A stretch of 32,635 bases of DNA from positions 1 through 32,635 of the forward strand of contig CAXRGH010000143.1 in NCBI GenBank assembly GCA_964230195.1. The letters run 5' to 3'. Each line of letters begins with the position of its first letter. Position 1 is the first letter of the stretch. Origin of the DNA: CAXRGH01 sp964230195 (lineage in GTDB: Bacteria; Pseudomonadota; Gammaproteobacteria; Enterobacterales; Alteromonadaceae). This document shows positions 8,682 through 15,188 of this stretch, one piece after another. Under the pieces are notes generated by a model. The model searched no databases. It saw only the letters and a list, made by a program, of their open reading frames with translations, and had not been told where the DNA came from. The translations under genes and the position numbers were made by a program.

Positions 8682-9818
8682 ATGTTAAAACCTCACGAGT
8701 TAGAAAAATTAAGCATTGATATAAAACAATGGGCGCGAGAGCTGGGCTTTCAGCACGTGGGTATTGCTGACGTTAACCTTAAGCAACACGAAGCGTTTTT
8801 GCAATCTTGGTTAGATAAGGGATACCACGGTGACATGGATTATATGGCAGAGCATGGCACCATGCGTTCTCGCCCTGATGAACTAATGCCGGGCACCGTT
8901 CGTGTTATTTCGGTGGGCATGAATTATTTGCCGCCAGATGCCAGTTTTGCCCACAATTTAAAAAATACTCAAGCGGGCTACGTCAGTCGTTATGCACTGG
9001 GTCGTGATTATCACAAGGTATTGCGTCAGCGCCTCAAAAAGCTCGGACAGAAAATCACCCAGTGTTGCCAATCCCTATCATTTCGACCGTTCGTTGACTC
9101 AGCCCCAGTGTTGGAGCATGCACTTGCCGAGAAAGCAGGCATAGGATGGACAGGTAAACACTCACTCACCCTGAATAAGCAAAGTGGTTCATGGTTTTTC
9201 CTCGGTGAGCTCTTTATCAACATTCCACTACCAACGGATGAACCAATGGAAGAAAGCTGCGGTGACTGCGTCGCTTGCATGACGATTTGCCCCACCAATG
9301 CGATTGTCGCCCCCTATGTGGTTGATGGTCGAAAATGCATCTCTTATCTGACAATTGAAAATAAAGGCGCCATTCCGGAAGAATACCGAAAAGCAATCGG
9401 CAACCGTATTTATGGGTGTGACGACTGCCAACTGGTTTGTCCCTGGAACCGCTACGGCCAGATCACGGATGAGACAGATTTTAGTCCAAGGGCGTTACTC
9501 CACCAGCAGCCACTTGTCGTACTGTTTTCATGGAGTGAAGAAACGTTTTTAAAGAATACCGAAGGTTCGCCCATACGGCGTATTGGCTTTGAATCATGGC
9601 AACGCAATATTGCGGTCGCCATGGGTAATGCCGACTACGATGACGACATTATCAACGCACTGACTGCTGCGCAAGAAACGGCAACCGATATGGTTAGAGA
9701 ACACATTGAGTGGGCACTCAGGCAGCAACAACAGTCAGGGAAACACCAAAGTTCACAGGCCCGTAAGACATTACGCCTGATCAGGACAGTTGAGAAAGGC
9801 ATGCCAAGAGATGCATGA
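8682..9818 (+). CDS. queG: Epoxyqueuosine reductase QueG
   Basis: QueG catalyses the last step of queuosine synthesis, reducing epoxyqueuosine to queuosine in tRNA with cobalamin and two 4Fe-4S clusters. The 378 residues match the family length. The N-terminal cobalamin-binding part includes GMNYLPP and YALGRDYHKVLRQRLKKL. The ferredoxin-type motifs are CGDCVACMTICPTNAI and, further on, GCDDCQLVCPWNRY, with the family's CISYLTIENKG between them. A HEAT-like C-terminal tail includes RRIGFESWQRNIAVAMGN. I took ATG 8682 (MLKPHELEKLSIDIKQWA) because the upstream extension of the frame is antisense to nnr and unlike the family. No clear Shine-Dalgarno is visible. It is convergent with dsbA, 26 bp apart. 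Confidence 0.96.
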   Translation: MLKPHELEKLSIDIKQWARELGFQHVGIADVNLKQHEAFLQSWLDKGYHGDMDYMAEHGTMRSRPDELMPGTVRVISVGMNYLPPDASFAHNLKNTQAGYVSRYALGRDYHKVLRQRLKKLGQKITQCCQSLSFRPFVDSAPVLEHALAEKAGIGWTGKHSLTLNKQSGSWFFLGELFINIPLPTDEPMEESCGDCVACMTICPTNAIVAPYVVDGRKCISYLTIENKGAIPEEYRKAIGNRIYGCDDCQLVCPWNRYGQITDETDFSPRALLHQQPLVVLFSWSEETFLKNTEGSPIRRIGFESWQRNIAVAMGNADYDDDIINALTAAQETATDMVREHIEWALRQQQQSGKHQSSQARKTLRLIRTVEKGMPRDA

Positions 9819-9844
9819 CCATCACTTGGCATTCAACCAGCCTA

Positions 9845-10465
9845 TTATTTTAATTTAGTCAGCCAAACCACCAAATCAATCATTTCGTCCGGTGTCATAT
9901 TACGTGTAAATGTCGCCTTGTACTTTCCATTCACAATGAACGTAGGAACAGCATTCATTGAACCACGATATTGGTTGATGGTGTCATTGTTCTTGCGCAA
10001 CATACTGTTGATACCAAAACTCTTTGAAAGTTTATCGTATTCTGAACCGTCCACACCGGCAGCAATAAAGATATTACGGACATCATTTTCATTGGTGATA
10101 CGAGCACGAGTTTTGTGTAAGTATTGGAAGATTGCACCATTAATCACGGCCTCAGACTTTTTATGACGCCCGATCAACATGGCTTTAGATAGAGTATCTT
10201 GGAGCTCTTTTGAAGCGAACCCCATAAAATTAACGTGCACCTTCTTAAATTCTGCTTTGCCCTCTAGCTTTTTCTTCATTGATACAACAAGAGGCTCAAA
10301 GTTGTAACAATGATTACACCAAAACGAGAAGAACTCTATCACCTCTGGATCTGCAGTGACTGTGTCGCTAATCACTTCATAATGAGTACCTTCTTTGTAC
10401 ATTTCTTGCGAACATGCTTGTAATGGGATTAGTGCAAATAACAAAATCGTCAATAGTTTTTTCAT
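9845..10465 (-). CDS. dsbA: DsbA-family thiol:disulfide oxidoreductase with CNHC active site
   Basis: DsbA introduces disulfide bonds into secreted proteins in the periplasm. The 206 residues have a hydrophobic N-terminal signal and a thioredoxin fold with the DsbA helical insertion. VIEFFSFWCNHCYNFEP (Cys50, Cys53) aligns with the EFFSFFCPHC region of classical DsbA, and KVHVNFMG and AVPTFIVNGKY (cis-Pro loop) are also typical. The active-site dipeptide is Asn-His, not the usual Pro-His. The signal ends LQAC at Cys18, which could be a lipobox, so the protein may be lipid-anchored; signal peptidase I cleavage is the alternative. ATG is preceded by AAGGA 7 nt upstream. It follows the 5' nuclease gene by 85 bp and may share its transcript. 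Family identity is sure; membrane anchoring is inferred. Confidence 0.9.
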   Translation of the reverse strand: MKKLLTILLFALIPLQACSQEMYKEGTHYEVISDTVTADPEVIEFFSFWCNHCYNFEPLVVSMKKKLEGKAEFKKVHVNFMGFASKELQDTLSKAMLIGRHKKSEAVINGAIFQYLHKTRARITNENDVRNIFIAAGVDGSEYDKLSKSFGINSMLRKNNDTINQYRGSMNAVPTFIVNGKYKATFTRNMTPDEMIDLVVWLTKLK

Positions 10466-10550
10466 TGTGCGTTCCTTGGATTACCTTTCGTCTTGAGGAA
10501 TATGATTACAATCAGGATAACAGGATACCTTGATAGGCTTCAATGGACAA

Positions 10551-11423
10551 TCACGCCGTTGCCAAGTTCACAATATGAGGTAAGAAATTCATGGTTGTCG
10601 CTTGGCGCTTGACTAATTGATTTAAGTTGATGTTCAGCTCAACGTCTGTTTTCAAGCTAACTAGAGCACGCGATTTGAGTATTTGTGTTTGATTATCTCT
10701 AATATATCGAACTAAATGATTGATATTACGCAAACGTAGGCGGCGCAAAACGTGAGGATCATCCAGTACTTGGTCCAGCGTGTAATGACGCAAGATAGAC
10801 ACCGCACCTTTATGACCAATACCATCAATGCCCTTGATGTTATCTGCAGCATCTCCCACTATCGTTAAGTAATCCAGTAATTGATGTGGCTGTAGCTCCA
10901 ATTTATCAACAACGGCTTGCTGATCATAAAGGACCCCAGCCTTTCCTGCATATTGTTGAGAATATTGGTTAACTAAACACAACAAATCTTTATCACCTGA
11001 AAATATCACATGGGGAATAGCTTTAGCCGTCAGCTTGATTGACAGGGTTGCCATTACGTCATCTGCCTCAACTCCCGGCACTTGTAAACAAGGATATCCG
11101 AGGGTTTCAAACATCTTCACAGCAAGACCTAATTGTTGCTTGTACTCAGGCTCTTTCTTTTTTCGATTAGATTTATATTCATCACAGATATCGTGTCGAA
11201 AGCACGGACCAGCGGCATCAAATACCATGACAATATGAGAAAATTGATAGCCGAGTGATTCTACCGTGCGTATTTCTTTCTCAATCAGCTGTCGCAACGG
11301 TTGAAGGGCAAAAACGGCTTGGTCTCGGTAGCGAATGGACGGCATACCCTCTTTTGTGGCGGCCATATAGACACGTGCGAAATGACTGTTAGCATCAAAA
11401 ATAAAAACCATATCGCGAGACAC
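10551..11423 (-). CDS. Stand-alone PolA-type 5'-3' exonuclease / flap nuclease
   Basis: This is a 5' nuclease of the PIN-like/FEN family, equivalent to the N-terminal domain of DNA polymerase I without the polymerase. In 290 residues it keeps every acidic metal-ligand block: FIFDAN, VMVFDAAG, GVEADDVMATL, SGDKDLLCL and IVGDAADNIKGIDGIGHKG (the last with the helix-hairpin-helix, about 195-215). It also has YKSNRKK, the clamp-like basic patch, and a C-terminal KTDVELN stretch as in PolA. Enterobacterial Xni/ExoIX, about 250 residues, has lost part of these sites, so I leave the symbol empty. It probably processes RNA primers or flaps. The start is GTG 11423 or ATG 11411 (MVFIFDAN); the latter is equally plausible. 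The upstream MCP gene ends in a terminator, so it likely has its own promoter. Confidence 0.87.
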   Translation of the reverse strand: MSRDMVFIFDANSHFARVYMAATKEGMPSIRYRDQAVFALQPLRQLIEKEIRTVESLGYQFSHIVMVFDAAGPCFRHDICDEYKSNRKKKEPEYKQQLGLAVKMFETLGYPCLQVPGVEADDVMATLSIKLTAKAIPHVIFSGDKDLLCLVNQYSQQYAGKAGVLYDQQAVVDKLELQPHQLLDYLTIVGDAADNIKGIDGIGHKGAVSILRHYTLDQVLDDPHVLRRLRLRNINHLVRYIRDNQTQILKSRALVSLKTDVELNINLNQLVKRQATTMNFLPHIVNLATA

Positions 11424-11430
11424 TCACTAA

Positions 11431-11471
11431 TACAAAACAAGGCACGTATCATAGCTGATCTCGTGCCTTGT
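11431..11471 (-). terminator. Intrinsic terminator after the PAS-PAS chemoreceptor gene
   Basis: A perfect 10-bp inverted repeat (arms 11437-11446 and 11462-11471, ACAAGGCACG type, 15-nt loop) lies 26 nt beyond the stop codon of the minus-strand chemoreceptor gene. On the minus strand the hairpin is followed by TTTTGTA, giving a normal intrinsic terminator. It ends before the start of the 5' nuclease gene. Confidence 0.85.
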
Positions 11472-11496
11472 GTCTGTGCCTGATAATATCAATTTT

Positions 11497-12804
11497 TTAT
11501 TTTAATTGGTCGACCGTTTTTACCATTGCATTAACCGCTTCATTGATCTCCTCAATCACGACTTTCACGTTATCAACCAGTTCTACGCCGCTATCCACGT
11601 GAGTCAAACTTGTGTTCATGACATTAACCGCATGTGTTGACATTTCCGTGTTCTGCTGCACGACATTTGCAATTTCGGAGGTAGACTCAGATGTACGAGC
11701 GGCTAACTGTCTTACCTCATCTGCAACGACCGCAAAGCCTCGTCCTTGTTCACCCGCGCGAGCAGCTTCAATTGCTGCATTCAACGCCAACAGGTTGGTT
11801 TGGTCAGCTATTCCACTGATGGTATTCACAATATTATTGATTTGGTCGGATTGCTTACTCAGGGCCTGTAAGTCAGCAGCAGCACGGCGAATCGTGCTTG
11901 ACAGTTGGTTCATTAACTCAATGGTGTTACCCACAACATCGACACCTTCTTTCACAGAACTATCCGCCTGCAATGACATTGTGTATGCCATTTCTTTCGT
12001 TTCAGCAGAGTTCAGCACTTGTGACGTAATGTCAGTGGCAAATTTAACGCACTTTATCAATTGGCCGCTTGCGTCAAACACAGGATTGTAACTGGCCTCT
12101 AACCAAATTGGATTTCCGCGTGCGTCACGGCGTTCAAATTGTCCTGCTAAAAACTCTCCCGAATTGAGCTTTGCCCAGAAACTTCGATATTCGGCCGATC
12201 TTGCGTAGTCTGGATCGCAAAAATTACTGTGATGTTGACCAACAACGTCGGTTAATTGATAGCCCATTGTCTGCAAAAAATTGTCATTGGCCGTTAACAC
12301 GTGGCCACCAAGATCAAATTCAATCACGGCCATTGAACGACTCACGGCCTCCAGTACACTTTTTTGCTCTTGCGCAGAATTGACGCGTTCAGTGATATCC
12401 GAGGCAAATTTTATAATGGATGTCAGTACACCTGATGAATCAAATACTGGTGTATAACTGGCTTCGAGCCATACAATCTGTCCTTGCTTATTTACCCGTT
12501 TGAACTGACCACTGACGTGCTGTCCCTGATTTAGTTTTTGCCAAAGTTCAGTGTATTCATGACTTGCAACATAAGCTTTATCACAAAATATTTTGTGATG
12601 TTGGCCTTTAACCTCATCCAGACGATAGCCCGCGGCTGCAAGGAAGTTGTCATTAGCCTTCAGTATATGTCCATCAGGAGTGAATTCGATAACCGCCAGG
12701 GAGTGGTTCACTGCTTTTAAATGCGCGGAGAGGTCATCGATAGTTTTTGCTTGCTCAGCAATCGTGTTTTCCATATCACTCTGTCGTGATAAAAGTTTAA
12801 ACAT
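11497..12804 (-). CDS. Soluble PAS-PAS methyl-accepting chemotaxis protein, BdlA-like
   Basis: This is a cytoplasmic chemoreceptor of 435 residues with no signal peptide or membrane span. After a short coiled-coil start come two PAS domains (about 36-138 and 156-260) that are clear duplicates. Both contain AVIEF, ANDNFL, GQHH-x2-FCD, GQF-R, WLEASY-PVFD and KFA-DIT. The MCP signalling domain follows, with the hairpin tip at about 331-368 (IADQTNLLALNAAIEAARAGE). There is no HAMP domain and no C-terminal CheR/CheB pentapeptide. The architecture and size match BdlA, the Pseudomonas biofilm-dispersion receptor, and Aer-type soluble redox sensors. The ligand is unknown; the paired His and Cys in each PAS may hold a cofactor. 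ATG has AGGAG 7 nt upstream. It is divergent from rarD. Confidence 0.93.
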   Translation of the reverse strand: MFKLLSRQSDMENTIAEQAKTIDDLSAHLKAVNHSLAVIEFTPDGHILKANDNFLAAAGYRLDEVKGQHHKIFCDKAYVASHEYTELWQKLNQGQHVSGQFKRVNKQGQIVWLEASYTPVFDSSGVLTSIIKFASDITERVNSAQEQKSVLEAVSRSMAVIEFDLGGHVLTANDNFLQTMGYQLTDVVGQHHSNFCDPDYARSAEYRSFWAKLNSGEFLAGQFERRDARGNPIWLEASYNPVFDASGQLIKCVKFATDITSQVLNSAETKEMAYTMSLQADSSVKEGVDVVGNTIELMNQLSSTIRRAAADLQALSKQSDQINNIVNTISGIADQTNLLALNAAIEAARAGEQGRGFAVVADEVRQLAARTSESTSEIANVVQQNTEMSTHAVNVMNTSLTHVDSGVELVDNVKVVIEEINEAVNAMVKTVDQLK

Positions 12805-13013
12805 GTAACACTCCTAATATTGGGTATGCGTTCTCATCGAAGCGGAATCACTGTTAATTCTCACTTAAGTCAACTGCATCATTACAAAATAAAAACCAAT
12901 GACCTATGCTAAGTTTATTGGTTTAATACGATGGTATCGTCAAATATATCAATTAGTTTAATAGAGTTTTCACTAATTTCTGAGTTTATTCACGCTTACT
13001 GGAAACCATTATT
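12805..13013. other. Divergent spacer between the PAS-PAS receptor gene and rarD
   Basis: This is 209 bp of AT-rich DNA with no gene. It holds an 8-bp inverted repeat (12893-12900 and 12917-12924, AAACCAAT/ATTGGTTT, 16-nt loop). Read on the minus strand, the hairpin is followed by TTTTTA, so it could work as a terminator or attenuator ahead of the receptor gene. It must also hold both promoters, but I could not pick convincing -35/-10 pairs. Confidence 0.4.
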
Positions 13014-13901
13014 ATGTCTCATCAAACTGCTTTTTATGGTGCCTGCGCCGCAGTCTCTGCCTATATCATGTGGGGGCTCGCACCGCTGTACTTTAAATTA
13101 CTGGCTCACATGAACTCTCTTGAGATTTTTATGCATCGGATTTTGTGGTCTGCAGTGCTTCTAGCGGTCTTGATTATAATTACTCAGAAGTGGCAGGTAA
13201 TAAGAAAAACATTGACCAATAAACGCCAAGTTTCGTGCTTGCTATTGAGTGCTGGCCTATTATCCATTAATTGGTGGTTGTTCATCTACGCGATTGATAC
13301 TGACCGAGTGCTTGAAGCCAGTTTGGGGTATTACATTAATCCGTTGTTCAATGCTCTATTAGGCTACCTCATACTGAAAGAAAGAATGACAACAAACCAG
13401 CGCGTAGCCATTACTATTGCTAGCCTCGCTGTCCTTATTCAAGTGATTGCGCTGGGATACATTCCTTGGATACCGCTATTGTTAGCCATCAGTTTCAGCT
13501 TCTACGGACTTATCAAAAAACGTCTGTCAATTGACAGCATTACCAGCTTGGCCGTAGAAACGAGTATCATATTACCTTTTGCGCTGTTCTATGCTTGGTT
13601 CTACGCTCAGCCTCATAGTCATCCCGCGAATCTCTCAGTGAACAATCTACTCATCGTAATGAGCGCAGGGCTAGTTACGATTGCACCTTTACTGCTTTTC
13701 AATGTAGCAGCCAAAAAACTTACCTTAACCAGCTTAGGATTGGCGCAATTTGTCGCACCTTCACTCATGTTCCTGTTAGCGGCATTCGTTTTTCATGAAC
13801 CCGTAACCCAGATTAAACTGATCACGTTTGCGCTGATCTGGAGTGCGCTAGCAATTTATGTTTGGGATAGTCTCAAAGAAGTCACTAGACAATCGCCTTA
13901 G
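13014..13901 (+). CDS. rarD: RarD-type EamA-family transporter
   Basis: This is an inner-membrane transporter of the DMT/EamA superfamily with about ten predicted transmembrane helices in 295 residues. It begins GACAAVSAYIMWGLAPLYFK, the RarD signature. Other typical blocks are MHRILWS, INWWLFIYAI, RVLEASLGYYINPL and NVAAKKLTLTSLGLAQ, followed by APSLMFLLAAFVFHEP. RarD was named from a chloramphenicol-sensitivity phenotype in Pseudomonas, and the substrate is unknown. The stop codon TAG overlaps by 3 bp the stop of the convergent GGDEF gene (4 bp shared coordinates). The ATG follows an AT-rich region without a strong Shine-Dalgarno. Confidence 0.92.
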   Translation: MSHQTAFYGACAAVSAYIMWGLAPLYFKLLAHMNSLEIFMHRILWSAVLLAVLIIITQKWQVIRKTLTNKRQVSCLLLSAGLLSINWWLFIYAIDTDRVLEASLGYYINPLFNALLGYLILKERMTTNQRVAITIASLAVLIQVIALGYIPWIPLLLAISFSFYGLIKKRLSIDSITSLAVETSIILPFALFYAWFYAQPHSHPANLSVNNLLIVMSAGLVTIAPLLLFNVAAKKLTLTSLGLAQFVAPSLMFLLAAFVFHEPVTQIKLITFALIWSALAIYVWDSLKEVTRQSP

Positions 13902-15154
13902 CCGTCGTCAAAAACATGAGTACGCAATTGATTGCGCCCAGTATTCTTTGCTTGGTACAGGGCTTGATCAGCATAGCGATAGAGCTCTTCATGAGGAATT
14001 TCAGTGCCTACTGCAACGCCAATACTCACGGTAATGTTGATCTCGCGATTTGCAACAGGAAAAACACCCGACCGCACGGTTTTCAAATAATGACTCAGTA
14101 AATCGCGACATTCGCCCTCATCTTTGTCAAAAAGAAAAACACAAAATTCTTCACCGCCAACACGGGCAACCAAATAGTCGGCGAAGACGTGTCGTAAGGA
14201 TACTGAGAATTGCTTTAATAACTCGTCGCCTGCTTGATGACCGTGTTGGTCATTAATCTGTTTAAAATGATCAATATCAATAATCGCGAGAGCTAGCATG
14301 CTATCAGGTGGCTGGCCATACTCCTCCAGTTGCTCAAAAAAGTAACGACGGTTATTTAACTGAGTCAGAGGGTCAGTATTAGCATAAGTGCGCAACAAAG
14401 TTGAGTGTTCTAATCGTTCGAGGTTTTGATATAAACGACTCAGTAACATTTCATGGCAAATGGGCATGGTTAAGACATCGCTTGCACCAGATTTAATTAA
14501 ACGCGCCTCGAGTCCAGATTGCTTTTTATTCAATAAGCCGAAAATAATCAGTTGTTCAAGGGGATAATCGCACCGAGTATCCACTAGATATGACAATAAT
14601 TGGCTATCCCCAATATCGTCATTTAACACCACCAACTTTATTTGTGGATTACGGGCCAGTATTTGTGTTGCTTCTTCGGTTGTTGAGGCTTCAAACAAGG
14701 AGAAGTAGTGACGACTCAACAGCCGGACTAATCCCTCGTTAGACTCTGTCACACTGCCCACTAATAAAATACCAAACTCATGGTTCTGCTGCAGACGGTT
14801 TAGTAAGTATTTGAGATAGGTGTAAATCTGTATGTTTTCTTTGGGAATATAGTCCACCACGTGCCGTCGTAAAATATCTTCACGTGTGGCTTCTGTCAGT
14901 TTACCGGTGACTGCAATGGTGGGAATGTCATAGGACAACGTGGTATCAATGGCTTCCCCATTAGGAGCATCGGGAAGGTGGTAATCAACAAGCGCACAAA
15001 AAAAGTTTTGATTAGCACTGGTTTCACACAACACTACAGCGTCCTGCTTGCAGTGCGCAATCACCGGAGTCAACCCTGCTCGGATCACCATATGCTTTAA
15101 CACATTGATGCTGACGGTACTGTCGTCCACTAACAATACAGTTTTACTTTTCAT
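13898..15154 (-). CDS. Response regulator diguanylate cyclase, REC-REC-GGDEF
   Basis: This cytoplasmic PleD-like protein (418 residues) should make c-di-GMP from two GTP when phosphorylated. REC1 (about 5-120) has the acidic pair Asp10-Asp11, phospho-acceptor Asp57 (LVDYHLPD), Thr83 and Lys105. REC2 (about 126-245) is degenerate: GILLVGSVTE has lost the acidic pair, and the conserved Lys is replaced (LTMPI). The GGDEF domain (about 255-415) reads DPLTQLNNRR, then IDIDHFKQIND and GGEEF (333-337), so catalysis is likely. The RxxD inhibitory site before GGEEF is absent (FADY). ATG has GGGAG 6 nt upstream, inside a hairpin. No histidine kinase is adjacent. It lies 34 bp after uvrD on the same strand. 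Confidence 0.93.
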   Translation of the reverse strand: MKSKTVLLVDDSTVSINVLKHMVIRAGLTPVIAHCKQDAVVLCETSANQNFFCALVDYHLPDAPNGEAIDTTLSYDIPTIAVTGKLTEATREDILRRHVVDYIPKENIQIYTYLKYLLNRLQQNHEFGILLVGSVTESNEGLVRLLSRHYFSLFEASTTEEATQILARNPQIKLVVLNDDIGDSQLLSYLVDTRCDYPLEQLIIFGLLNKKQSGLEARLIKSGASDVLTMPICHEMLLSRLYQNLERLEHSTLLRTYANTDPLTQLNNRRYFFEQLEEYGQPPDSMLALAIIDIDHFKQINDQHGHQAGDELLKQFSVSLRHVFADYLVARVGGEEFCVFLFDKDEGECRDLLSHYLKTVRSGVFPVANREINITVSIGVAVGTEIPHEELYRYADQALYQAKNTGRNQLRTHVFDDG

Positions 15155-15161
15155 TCACGCT

Positions 15162-15178
15162 CCCATCGTGTTGATGGG
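15162..15178 (-). promoter_or_regulatory. Hairpin covering the Shine-Dalgarno of the GGDEF gene
   Basis: On the minus strand, CCCATC (15173-15178) and GATGGG (15162-15167) form a perfect 6-bp stem with a 5-nt loop. The 3' arm contains most of the GGGAG ribosome-binding site, which is 6 nt before the ATG at 15154. Folding would hide the site. No T run follows, so it is not a terminator for uvrD. Confidence 0.5.
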
Positions 15179-15188
15179 TAGCAAATAA

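Noticed and set aside
11612..12091. 159-codon open frame antisense to the PAS-PAS receptor
   Set aside because: It is opposite to the highly conserved MCP tip, a common place for spurious long frames.
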